Below are positions 35,121 to 42,507 of a stretch of 42,507 bases of DNA, piece after piece. The translations under genes and the position numbers were made by a program. This DNA is from Sphingomonadales bacterium UBA7471 (GTDB taxonomy: Bacteria; Pseudomonadota; Alphaproteobacteria; Sphingomonadales; Sphingomonadaceae), in the NCBI GenBank assembly GCA_002479765.1, contig DLOZ01000010.1, forward strand, positions 57,492-99,998, read 5' to 3'. The number at the start of each line of letters is the position of its first letter. The first letter of the stretch is position 1. The notes under the pieces are model-generated. The model did no database searches. It was not told where the DNA came from and worked only from the letters and a program-made list of their open reading frames with translations.

Positions 35121-35162
35121 GCAAAAGGGCGCGAACGGCAAGTGCCGCCCACGCCCTTTTGC
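35121..35162 (-). terminator. Long hairpin between rplT and pheS (terminator or attenuator)
   Basis: GCAAAAGGGCG and CGCCCTTTTGC form a perfect 11-bp outer stem. Inside, CGGCA-AGT-GCCG forms a second one. On the minus strand the T-run is part of the stem and is followed by TTATT. It probably ends or attenuates rplT transcription before pheST. Confidence 0.65.
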
Positions 35163-35184
35163 GCAATATCGAAGTTTTAGGAGC

Positions 35185-35550
35185 TTATGCTGCTTTCGCG
35201 AGCGCTGCCTTCGACTGCGCAATGATCGTGCTAAACATCGCGGCTTCGTTCATCGCGAGGTCGGCAAGAACCTTGCGGTCCAGTTCAACGCCAGCAAGCT
35301 TAAGGCCATGCATGAACACGCCATAGGTCATGCCTTCGGCGCGGACTGCGGCGTTGATACGCTGGATCCACAATGCGCGGAAGTTCCGCTTGTTTACCTT
35401 ACGGTCGCGATATGCGTACTGACCTGCCTTTTCGACCGCCTGACGTGCGACGCGGATTGTATTTTTGCGACGGCCATAATAGCCCTTCGCCTGCTCTAAA
35501 ATTCTTTTATGTTTAGCTTTGGTGGTCACACCACGTTTGACGCGTGCCAT
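35185..35550 (-). CDS. rplT: Ribosomal protein L20
   Basis: 121 residues, a basic large-subunit protein needed for early 50S assembly. The N-terminal ARVKRGVTTKAKHKRILEQAKGYYGRRKN is the family hallmark. Directly downstream of rpmI (36-bp gap) in the usual order. Confidence 0.97.
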   Translation of the reverse strand: MARVKRGVTTKAKHKRILEQAKGYYGRRKNTIRVARQAVEKAGQYAYRDRKVNKRNFRALWIQRINAAVRAEGMTYGVFMHGLKLAGVELDRKVLADLAMNEAAMFSTIIAQSKAALAKAA

Positions 35551-35586
35551 AATCTATATCCTTTTCGTTAAAACGTACGCGCAGTC

Positions 35587-35787
35587 TTACAGACCGTATG
35601 GCGCCCATTTCTTGATTGTCTTGGCATCGGGATCAGAGATCACGCTGGTGCCACGGTTTTGGCGGATATACTTGGCATTATGGCTGCTCAAACGGTGCCG
35701 TTTTCCAACGACGCCATGCTTGATCTTGCCTGTTGCGGTGATTTTGAAGCGTTTCTTCACACCGCTCTTGGTCTTGAGCTTGGGCAT
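35587..35787 (-). CDS. rpmI: Ribosomal protein L35
   Basis: 66-residue basic protein starting MPKLKTKSGVKKRFK, a textbook L35. Its gene begins the rpmI-rplT-(pheST) cluster. infC, often upstream in other bacteria, is not here; a hisN-like gene takes that place. The AAAGGAGACC ribosome site is strong. Confidence 0.97.
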   Translation of the reverse strand: MPKLKTKSGVKKRFKITATGKIKHGVVGKRHRLSSHNAKYIRQNRGTSVISDPDAKTIKKWAPYGL

Positions 35788-35858
35788 TTTGGTCTCCTTT
35801 GTTGAGTCCGTATCAAGCCGACATGGCAGCCCTATTGGCCAGCCTGCTTATTCGGAAG

Positions 35859-35884
35859 GGGCGCGCCTAACCGGATTCGCGCCC
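35859..35884 (-). other. GC-rich hairpin between the hisN-like gene and rpmI
   Basis: GGGCGCG and CGCGCCC pair around a 12-base loop, 45 bases after the phosphatase stop and about 70 before rpmI. No T-run, so it could be a weak terminator or part of the rpmI leader. Confidence 0.3.
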
Positions 35885-35928
35885 GATTGCAAGCATATTG
35901 CCGGTAATGTGGCCCGGACTGCTGCGTT

Positions 35929-36708
35929 TTAGTGTTGGCACGCCAATGCTTCGAGCACGTCATCAAGGCGGGCTGGGTCGCCCACCGCAATGATATGGCC
36001 GTCGGAAGCGCCGTGCAGAGGTTCGCCTGACCAATCAGTCATCATCCCCCCCGCGCCGGTTACGATGGGGATTAAGGCCGCAAAATCATGCAGCTTCAAG
36101 CCAGCTTCAACGACGATGTCGATATGCCCGCTGGCGAGCAGGGCGTAGTTGTAACAATCGCCACCGAACAGCATTTTTTTATGTGCCGTTTGCGCGGCGA
36201 GTTCCATAAAATGATCGCCATCATGCTGCGAAAAATATTGCGGCCCCGTCGTTGCCAGCGTGGCTTGGTTCAACGCGGTGCATGCTCGTGTCGTGACAGG
36301 ATTGCCGTTCAGTGTCGTCGGATAGCCCGCAGCGCCGACCCAGCGCTCGCCACTGATGCATTGGTCAATGACACCAAGGACGGGCCAGCCGTCTTCGAGC
36401 AGCGCAATCAATGTGCCGAATATCGGCCGCCCGGCCATGAAGCTTACGGTCCCGTCGATCGGATCGATAATCCAGCTGCGGCCCGAACTGCCGGTTTTTT
36501 CGCCATATTCCTCCCCGATGATCGTATCGCGGGGGCACTCGGCATCCAGAATGCGGCGGATGGCGCTCTCGGCGGCGCGGTCGGCTTCGGTCACCGGGGA
36601 CGCATCGGCCTTTGCCTCGTGGCTATAGGCTGACCGGAAAAAGGGCCGGATCGCTTCGCCCGCCGCTTCGGCCAAACGGTTGGCCAGAAGGATATCCGCC
36701 GATGTCAT
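35929..36708 (-). CDS. hisN: Histidinol-phosphatase-like inositol-monophosphatase-family enzyme
   Basis: 259-residue magnesium-dependent phosphatase. Metal ligands are seen in EEYG, DPIDGT (followed by VSFMAGRP) and LHDFAAL. The FMAGRPIFGTLIAL block resembles HisN-type histidinol-phosphate phosphatases, which do step eight of histidine synthesis in actinobacteria and many alphaproteobacteria; inositol or other monophosphates are possible. Its start overlaps the prs stop by one base (TGATG), and prs makes PRPP, the precursor of histidine, which supports the HisN reading. Confidence 0.82.
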   Translation of the reverse strand: MTSADILLANRLAEAAGEAIRPFFRSAYSHEAKADASPVTEADRAAESAIRRILDAECPRDTIIGEEYGEKTGSSGRSWIIDPIDGTVSFMAGRPIFGTLIALLEDGWPVLGVIDQCISGERWVGAAGYPTTLNGNPVTTRACTALNQATLATTGPQYFSQHDGDHFMELAAQTAHKKMLFGGDCYNYALLASGHIDIVVEAGLKLHDFAALIPIVTGAGGMMTDWSGEPLHGASDGHIIAVGDPARLDDVLEALACQH

Positions 36709-37643
36709 CAGTCGAACAAAGAGCTGACGGAACTTTCATCCGCAATGCGCTTAATCGCTTCGCCCAATAATGGGGCGATGGGCAGCTGGCGTATTTTGGG
36801 ACTGGCATTGGCAATGTCCGACGTCAGGATGGAGTCGGTGATGACCAGCTTGCGCAGTGAGGACGCGTTGACCCGGTTCACGGCTTCGCCGGACAATACG
36901 CCATGGGTAATATAGGCGACGACGTCTGACGCACCGGCGGCTTTTAACGCGTCGGCGGCGTTGCACAGCGTGCCTGCGCTATCTGCGATGTCGTCAATCA
37001 ATATACAGAAACGGTCTTTCACATCGCCAATGATGTTCATGACTTCGGAAACACCGGCTTTTTCGCGGCGCTTGTCGACGATTGCCAGTGGCGCATCATC
37101 AAGACGCTTTGCCAGCGCGCGCGCGCGTACAACGCCGCCAACATCCGGCGATACGACGGTGATATTCTTATCGCCATGGCGTTCCAAAATATCGGCGCTC
37201 ATGACAGGTGCGCCGTAAAGATTGTCGGTTGGGATATCGAAAAAGCCCTGAATCTGGCCGGCATGCAAATCCACGGTCAACACGCGGTCAGCGCCAGCCT
37301 GGGTAATTAGATTGGCCACAAGCTTTGCGGAAATGGGTGTGCGTGGCCCGGGTTTGCGATCCTGCCGCGCATAGCCGAAATACGGAAGAACCGCGGTGAT
37401 GCGCTTTGCCGATGCACGGCGCAACGCATCAATCATGATCAGCAATTCCATCAAATTGTCATTGGCCGGGTGGCTGGTGGATTGGATAACAAACATATCC
37501 TCACCGCGCACATTTTCATGGATTTCGACGAAAATCTCATTGTCGGCGAAACGGCGCACGCTGGCGTCGGTCAGCGGCAAGTTCATATAATCTGCAATGC
37601 CCTTCGCCAAAGGAAGGTTGCTGTTGCCTGTCATCAATTTCAT
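36708..37643 (-). CDS. prs: Ribose-phosphate pyrophosphokinase
   Basis: 311 residues, class I PRPP synthetase. It transfers pyrophosphate from ATP to ribose 5-phosphate. Hallmarks: N-terminal TGNSNLPLAKGIADY, YFGYARQDRK (ATP loop), VDLHAGQIQGFF, and the PRPP-binding DDIADSAGT. It is divergent from nadE (123-bp gap), whose product also sits in the PRPP-dependent NAD route. Confidence 0.96.
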   Translation of the reverse strand: MKLMTGNSNLPLAKGIADYMNLPLTDASVRRFADNEIFVEIHENVRGEDMFVIQSTSHPANDNLMELLIMIDALRRASAKRITAVLPYFGYARQDRKPGPRTPISAKLVANLITQAGADRVLTVDLHAGQIQGFFDIPTDNLYGAPVMSADILERHGDKNITVVSPDVGGVVRARALAKRLDDAPLAIVDKRREKAGVSEVMNIIGDVKDRFCILIDDIADSAGTLCNAADALKAAGASDVVAYITHGVLSGEAVNRVNASSLRKLVITDSILTSDIANASPKIRQLPIAPLLGEAIKRIADESSVSSLFD

Positions 37644-37766
37644 GTGCGTGTCCCCGGACCCCTGAGCTTTGAATCGCGCGCCAAAGTTTCGCCAATCGCC
37701 TTAGCGACGCGCAACTGGCCTGACAATCGGCTTGCCCCGCTACATTGTGGACAATAGGGTGATGAA

Positions 37767-39425
37767 ATGACAAATCGGCTTAATATTGCAATGGCGCAGC
37801 TTAACCAGCGCGTGGGTGACCTGGCAGGTAACGCCGGCAAGATGCTGGAATGGCGCGCAAAAGCGACAGATGCCGACCTGATCGTGTTTCCCGAACAGCA
37901 GTTGATTGGGTATCCGGCCGAGGATCTGGTGCTGAAGCCAGCCTTTGCCGCGCGCGCTGCGGTGGAGCTTGCGAAACTTGCGGCGGCGACAGCCGATGGC
38001 GGGCCTGCCATGCTCGTGGGTTCGATATTCCTCGACGATGGTGCGCTGTACAACGGAATCGCGCTGCTCGATGGCGGTCAGATTGCAGCCGTGCGTTACA
38101 AGCATGAGCTGCCCAATTACGGAACCTTTGATGAAAAGCGGATTTTCGCCGCTGGCCCGTTACCGGAACCCGTGCTGTTTAAGGGCGTGCGCATTGGCGT
38201 TCCGATTTGCGAAGATGGCTGGCTTGCCCCGGTTAGCCTCCATTTGAAGGAACGCGGCGCTGAGTTGCTTATTTCGACCAACGGCAGCCCATATGAAATC
38301 GATAAGGATGACCGGCGTTTGGAAGAGGTTTTTGCCGCACGAGTGCGCGAAACCGGATTGCCACTGATGTTTCTAAATCGCGTCGGTGGGCAGGACGAGC
38401 TGGTGTTCGATGGCAGTTCCTTTGTCCTGAACGCGGATGGTGCGGCGGCACATCGTTTGCCCGACTGGGAAGAGCATCTGCGCATGACGCATTGGACGCG
38501 CGGCGACGATGGCTGGCAATGTGCCGATGGGCCAAAGGCGCTTTGGGAAGACCATCCCGCAGATATCTACAGCGCCATGGTCACGGGCCTGCGCGATTAT
38601 GTGAACAGCAACGGCTTTCCCGGCGTTGTGTTGGGCATGTCGGGCGGGATTGATAGTGCGATATGCGCCGCCATTGCCGCGGATGCGCTTGGGCCAGACC
38701 GCGTTTGGTGCGTGATGTTGCCGAGCCGCTATACCAGCCAATCGAGTCTGGACGATGCTGCGCAATGCGCGGAAATGATTGGGTGCCGGATTGATACAAT
38801 CCCCATTGCACCGGCCGTTGGCGCTTTCGACGATATGCTCTCGGGCAGCTTTGCCGACCGCGATGTCGACATTACCGAAGAGAATATTCAGTCGCGTATC
38901 CGCGGAGTCACGTTAATGGCCCTGTCCAACAAATTTGGGCATATGCTTTTGACGACGGGCAACAAAAGCGAAATGAGCGTCGGCTATGCCACGATTTATG
39001 GCGACATGGCCGGCGGCTATAACCCGATAAAAGATGCCTATAAAATGACGGTGTTTGCCATTTCCGAATGGCGCAATGCGCATAAGCCGCGCATTGGTCT
39101 CGGCCGGGACGGCCCCGTGATACCCGAAAATATCATTACCAAGCCCCCCAGTGCGGAATTGCGGCCAGACCAGAAAGATAGCGATTCGCTTCCGGATTAT
39201 CCGCTGCTTGATAAAATGTTGCATGCGTTGGTGGAGGAAGAGCGCTCGGTCGATGAGGTCGTTGCCCAAGGCTTTGATCGCGACACCGTCGTGCGGATTG
39301 AAAGGCTGCTTTATCTCGCGGAGTATAAACGGCGGCAGGCCCCCCCGGGTGTAAAGCTTGGCACACGAAACTTCGGGCGGGATCGCCGCTACCCCATTAC
39401 AAACGCGTTCCGAAGTGGCCGATAA
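37767..39425 (+). CDS. nadE: Glutamine-dependent NAD+ synthetase
   Basis: 552 residues, two domains. The N-terminal nitrilase-type glutaminase (about 5-250) has the triad Glu43, Lys112 and Cys148 (in ICEDGW). The C-terminal synthetase (about 270-550) has the ATP loop GMSGGIDSA and the later TTGNKSEMSVGYAT. It converts deamido-NAD+ to NAD+ with ammonia channelled from glutamine. Length and order match the large bacterial form. Confidence 0.96.
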   Translation: MTNRLNIAMAQLNQRVGDLAGNAGKMLEWRAKATDADLIVFPEQQLIGYPAEDLVLKPAFAARAAVELAKLAAATADGGPAMLVGSIFLDDGALYNGIALLDGGQIAAVRYKHELPNYGTFDEKRIFAAGPLPEPVLFKGVRIGVPICEDGWLAPVSLHLKERGAELLISTNGSPYEIDKDDRRLEEVFAARVRETGLPLMFLNRVGGQDELVFDGSSFVLNADGAAAHRLPDWEEHLRMTHWTRGDDGWQCADGPKALWEDHPADIYSAMVTGLRDYVNSNGFPGVVLGMSGGIDSAICAAIAADALGPDRVWCVMLPSRYTSQSSLDDAAQCAEMIGCRIDTIPIAPAVGAFDDMLSGSFADRDVDITEENIQSRIRGVTLMALSNKFGHMLLTTGNKSEMSVGYATIYGDMAGGYNPIKDAYKMTVFAISEWRNAHKPRIGLGRDGPVIPENIITKPPSAELRPDQKDSDSLPDYPLLDKMLHALVEEERSVDEVVAQGFDRDTVVRIERLLYLAEYKRRQAPPGVKLGTRNFGRDRRYPITNAFRSGR

Positions 39426-39484
39426 GCCCGGCCTATTTACATCGGGCACTGGAAATCGCGCGATATCCGTCTTATTGGATAGTC

Positions 39485-39892
39485 ATGTCGTTTTTTAAAG
39501 ATGTCTCGCTGCGCAATGCGGGCACAGATCTGATCAGCTTTTTCCGCACAACGGGCACGCATAGTCCTTGGCTGTTTCTCGCTGCCTGTGTGCCGACGGC
39601 GATTATCATCTACACATTCTATCTCGATACGCTTGAAAAGGCGAAGCCGCCGCCACCAACCGTGACCTATTTCGAAAGCTGGCCCGCGACGCGCACGATC
39701 GAAGAATCGAAAGCGGCGATCGCTGAACATCAAAAGCGAAAAGACGAAATGCGTGCCCGCGAGAAAGAGGCATATAAAGCATTCGGTCGTGCGGTCGGGA
39801 TGGACGTGGAGAAGATTGAGCGCGAGGCTCAGCTGGAGCGTGCGCAAAAAGATGCGCAAGCCAAAGACTCTGCCGCGGGAGCAAAACCATAG
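39485..39892 (+). CDS. Small single-pass membrane protein, unknown function
   Basis: 135 residues, not a family I recognise. One hydrophobic segment (about 29-47, LFLAACVPTAIIIYTFYL) is followed by a short proline stretch (KPPPPT) and a highly charged, probably helical tail (about 72-130) rich in Glu, Lys and Arg. The tail probably faces the periplasm or cytoplasm as a coiled coil. It lies 59 bp after nadE and just before ribD, on the same strand, so it may be co-transcribed with the riboflavin genes. Confidence 0.75.
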   Translation: MSFFKDVSLRNAGTDLISFFRTTGTHSPWLFLAACVPTAIIIYTFYLDTLEKAKPPPPTVTYFESWPATRTIEESKAAIAEHQKRKDEMRAREKEAYKAFGRAVGMDVEKIEREAQLERAQKDAQAKDSAAGAKP

Positions 39893-39912
39893 CCACCGCT
39901 GATCACCGCTTC

Positions 39913-40857
39913 ATGGCCGCAGCTTTGGCGCTGGCGGAACGTGGCGTTGGCCAGACGGGGCTGAACCCGTCGGTCGGCTGTATCATCGTTAAGGACGGCA
40001 TCGTCGTTGGACGCGGCTGGACCCAAAAGGGCGGGCGTCCCCATGCAGAAGCCATGGCGCTGGCGCAGGCCGGTTCTGCAGCGCAAGGCAGCGTTATTTA
40101 CGTCACGCTTGAGCCTTGCGCACATCAATCCGACCGTGGGCCGGCGTGCGCCCTATTGCTGGTGGACGCCCGGCCAGCCCGCGTGGTGGTTGCGCTGGAG
40201 GACCCCGATCCCCGGACTGCGGGTGCCGGCATCAAGGCGATCATGGCAGCGGGCATCGCTGTCGAAGCTGGCGTCATGGCGGCAGAAGCGCGCAGAAGCC
40301 TCTCCGGATTTCTGAGTCGCGTGCAGCGACGGCGGCCATTTGTAACGTTAAAAATCGCGACATCGCTTGATGGTCAAATCGCCATGGCGGATGGCAGCAG
40401 CCGGTGGATTACGGGTGATATCGCGCGTGCGCATAGCCATATAGAACGCGCGCGAACGGATGCCATTTTGGTCGGATCGGGCACCGTAAAGGCAGACGCG
40501 CCACAATTGAATGTGCGGCTGACAGGGCTTGAACACCGGTCGCCGCGCAAGGTCATGCTGGGCAGCGGTGACGCCCCCGACGGTTGGGAAGTTATTTCTG
40601 CGCCAGCGGAGATCGCAAAGCTGGATTGCAATAATATGATGGTCGAAGGCGGCGCTGCAACGGCCACGGCTTTTTTGAAAGCCGGATTGGTTGACCGGTT
40701 GTTATTGTACCGCGCACCCATTTTCATCGGCGCGGGCAAAGCGTGCCTTGGCGACATTGGGCTTGGGCAACTGGCCAACGCGCATGGACTTTGGCAGCTG
40801 TGCGATTCCCGCAGTCTTGGCAAAGACGGACTCGAAGTCTACGAACGCGCCAATTAA
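39913..40857 (+). CDS. ribD: Bifunctional riboflavin biosynthesis deaminase/reductase RibD
   Basis: 314 residues, second and third steps of riboflavin synthesis. The N-terminal deaminase has the zinc motif HAE (PHAEAMAL) and PCAHQSDRGPAC; the C-terminal reductase domain begins at PFVTLKIATSLDGQIA, followed by SRWITGD and DAILVGSGTV. The first ATG is 39913, but conserved-looking residues DHRF are encoded just before it with no ATG, GTG or TTG available; see findings. The gene is followed after 15 bp by ribE. Confidence 0.93.
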   Translation: MAAALALAERGVGQTGLNPSVGCIIVKDGIVVGRGWTQKGGRPHAEAMALAQAGSAAQGSVIYVTLEPCAHQSDRGPACALLLVDARPARVVVALEDPDPRTAGAGIKAIMAAGIAVEAGVMAAEARRSLSGFLSRVQRRRPFVTLKIATSLDGQIAMADGSSRWITGDIARAHSHIERARTDAILVGSGTVKADAPQLNVRLTGLEHRSPRKVMLGSGDAPDGWEVISAPAEIAKLDCNNMMVEGGAATATAFLKAGLVDRLLLYRAPIFIGAGKACLGDIGLGQLANAHGLWQLCDSRSLGKDGLEVYERAN

Positions 40858-40872
40858 TGAGGCAATATATAT

Positions 40873-41481
40873 ATGTTCACAGGTATCATCACGGACGTTG
40901 GCAATATTCGTTCATCCGAACAGCGGGGCGATTTGCGCCTCGTCATTGACTGCGCATATGACATGGACACGGTAGCCATCGGCGCATCTATCGCCTGTTC
41001 GGGTGTCTGCCTGACTGTTGTTGATAAGGGTGAAGGCTGGTTCGCCATTGATGCGTCTGCAGAAACCGTTTCACGCACCCCTGCGGGCATGTGGGAAGCC
41101 GGAACCAAATTGAATCTGGAACGCGCGCTGAAAGTTGGCGATGAATTGGGCGGACATATTGTCACCGGCCATGTCGACGGCGTCGGACATATTGTTGGCA
41201 GCGAAACCGTGGGTGACAGCTGGAAAGTCACCGTCGCCGCACCGGGCAGCCTTGCGCCTTATATCGCGGCCAAAGGATCGATAACTGTCGATGGCGTGTC
41301 GCTGACCGTCAATGACATTGCCGATCAGGCCGATGGTTCGGCGCATTTCATGCTAAACATTATTCCGCACACGGCCCAGATGACGACATTAGGGACGCTG
41401 AGTGCCGGGCGGCAGGTCAATTTGGAAATTGACGTACTCGCCCGGTACTTGAAACGTATGGAAGATATGCGCGCCCGTTAA
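40873..41481 (+). CDS. ribE: Riboflavin synthase alpha chain
   Basis: 202 residues made of two homologous lumazine-binding repeats: MFTGIITDVG to about residue 95 and GHIVTGHVDGVG onward. It joins two 6,7-dimethyl-8-ribityllumazine molecules to give riboflavin. The GAGG site lies 11 bases before the ATG. No FMN riboswitch is seen upstream of the cluster. The stop overlaps that of the convergent eipA-like gene. Confidence 0.95.
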   Translation: MFTGIITDVGNIRSSEQRGDLRLVIDCAYDMDTVAIGASIACSGVCLTVVDKGEGWFAIDASAETVSRTPAGMWEAGTKLNLERALKVGDELGGHIVTGHVDGVGHIVGSETVGDSWKVTVAAPGSLAPYIAAKGSITVDGVSLTVNDIADQADGSAHFMLNIIPHTAQMTTLGTLSAGRQVNLEIDVLARYLKRMEDMRAR

Positions 41482-42230
41482 AAGGGTAGCCAACGCTGCT
41501 TTTTGGAAAAGTGCATATATCCGATATTGGTGCCCAACCGAATTCCGGCACCTACCCTGATGGTAATGAGCACGACATCGCCGCGGGCCAGATAGCTCGC
41601 ATTGAAGCCACCGCCGAGATACGCGACGCCCTCACCGGAGGGATAGCGTTTGAAAATGTCCTCGGTGTCGTACAAATTGTAAACAAGCACAAAGGTACTG
41701 CCCGTATTTGCGCCAACATCGGGTCCAATCGATGGGCCTGTCCAATAGATCGGCATTTTGCCCTCAACCTTGTGGTTCAGCGTGCCCGATCCGTAACGAA
41801 GGCCAAAGACAAATGCGCCACCACCTTCGCGGCCAACGATATAGGCATTTGGCCGGCCTTCTTTTTTCAGAATGTCCTCGATCAATTTGCCAAGGCCTTG
41901 GGCACTTTTGCCAAAGACGCCTTCGGCCGCGCCGATCAAATCATCTTTCTGATAGGTGGCTTCGGTCGAGATGGCGGGAGACGCGGTCGACGTTTCCGGT
42001 AATGTTGCAGGGGCCTCTGTCGGAACGCCATCTTGAACAGCTGGTGCGACCTCCTGTGCCGGGGCTGCGGTCGCGGCCGGCGGCGGTGTCCCAAGGTCTG
42101 AATCGATGACATCATTGGGATCGACGGTGTTGATCTGCGCCATCGCTGGCGAAGCAACAAGTGCGCCGGCTGCGAGCAGCATCCGCAAATGATATATTGA
42201 CCGTTTCAGTCCCCGGCTAACTGCTAACAT
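41478..42230 (-). CDS. eipA: EipA/DUF1134-family envelope protein
   Basis: 250 residues. A signal peptide (to about residue 32, ending SPAMAQ) is followed by a low-complexity Pro/Ala linker (about 45-90) and the DUF1134 domain (about 95-250), with GRPNAYIVGREGGGAFVFGLRYG, WTGPSIGPDVGAN, VYNLYDTEDIFKRYP and the end YMHFSKKQRWLPF. EipA is a periplasmic protein of Alphaproteobacteria, first described in Brucella, important for envelope integrity. An internal ATG (residue 17) could be the true start and would give a tidier signal peptide. Confidence 0.85.
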   Translation of the reverse strand: MLAVSRGLKRSIYHLRMLLAAGALVASPAMAQINTVDPNDVIDSDLGTPPPAATAAPAQEVAPAVQDGVPTEAPATLPETSTASPAISTEATYQKDDLIGAAEGVFGKSAQGLGKLIEDILKKEGRPNAYIVGREGGGAFVFGLRYGSGTLNHKVEGKMPIYWTGPSIGPDVGANTGSTFVLVYNLYDTEDIFKRYPSGEGVAYLGGGFNASYLARGDVVLITIRVGAGIRLGTNIGYMHFSKKQRWLPF

Positions 42231-42427
42231 GCGTATCCCACCCTTTTAAAATCAAGCAACACTCTATGAATCCTTTAGATGAGCACATGATGAACGATCG
42301 ACTATGCGAGTTCAGTGCGCGCCAGAGCGATCATATTTCGTTAATTTTCTTCTTATAGCATGCCCGTGTCAATAACCATTGCAGCCAAATGCAGGCAACG
42401 CTATAGGCCGCGCATGCCAAACGCGCT

Positions 42428-42507
42428 GGAGACGTGGGTGAGTGGCTGAAACCAACGGTTTGCTAAACCGTCGTACTGGTAAATCCGGTACCGAGGGTTC
42501 GAATCCC
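42428..42507 (+). tRNA. tRNA-Ser(GCT), 3' end cut by window end
   Basis: 5' acceptor GGAGACG, a D-arm with GAGTGGCTGAA, anticodon stem ACGGT/ACCGT with anticodon GCT at 42462-42464, a long variable arm (TACTGGTAAATCCGGTA) typical of serine tRNA, and the T-arm up to ATCCC. The last acceptor bases lie beyond the window. Confidence 0.93.

Noticed and set aside
39426..40872. Possible FMN riboswitch before the riboflavin genes.
   Set aside because: The gaps before ribD and ribE are too short and lack the conserved FMN-element blocks.
42341..42355. TTAA-N7-CTTA resembling a CtrA box upstream of the eipA-like gene and the tRNA-Ser.
   Set aside because: One half-site base departs from TTAA-N7-TTAA, and such A/T-rich matches arise often by chance.
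1..42507. Both window ends share TCGAATCCC, as if the whole window were one element between direct repeats.
   Set aside because: The shared bases are only the T-loop and T-stem common to most tRNAs. The left end is a glycine tRNA and the right end a serine tRNA, so they are not a matched att pair.

Overview
The window looks like a chromosomal segment of an alphaproteobacterium of the Sphingomonadales (Sphingopyxis/Sphingorhabdus-like). This is an inference from four TonB-dependent receptors (TBDRs) beside sugar genes, a flavin-dependent halogenase of the type sphingomonads keep in such loci, an EipA/DUF1134 protein, and the protein style throughout. No taxonomic search was possible.

Layout. 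Bases 1-22 are the 3' end of a tRNA-Gly. Bases 419-9337 form a sucrose locus: GH68 fructosidase, fructokinase and a halogenase on the plus strand; TBDR, LacI repressor and SLC45-type sugar transporter on the minus strand. Four near-identical LacI-type palindromes sit upstream of the three transcription units. At 9501-9557 a mutated tRNA-Gly 3' portion repeats the window start exactly for 33 bp, so the sucrose locus appears to be an island inserted at tRNA-Gly. Bases 9915-14058 hold a second TBDR followed by an amino-acid-type (APC) permease, substrate unknown. Bases 14414-23627 hold the most interesting unit: a ROK repressor overlapping a PhyH dioxygenase gene, divergent from an operon of TBDR, glycerate 2-kinase, GH63 glycosylglycerate hydrolase, ACS-like MFS transporter and ROK sugar kinase. 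Together these form a coherent route for uptake and breakdown of mannosylglycerate or glucosylglycerate. A fatty acid desaturase and a GH42 beta-galactosidase close the accessory half.

From 26898 on the content is mostly housekeeping: prfC (RF3), a TetR/TBDR divergent pair with a perfect operator palindrome, pheST, rplT, rpmI, a HisN-like phosphatase, prs, nadE, a small membrane protein, ribD, ribE and eipA (DUF1134). The window ends inside a tRNA-Ser(GCT) gene.

Working together: the accessory half reads as a scavenging region for osmolytes made by cyanobacteria and algae (sucrose and glycosylglycerate). Each substrate has its own outer-membrane receptor, inner-membrane symporter, cytoplasmic glycosidase, kinase(s) and repressor. 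No CRISPR array, phage gene, insertion sequence or recognisable integrase was found.
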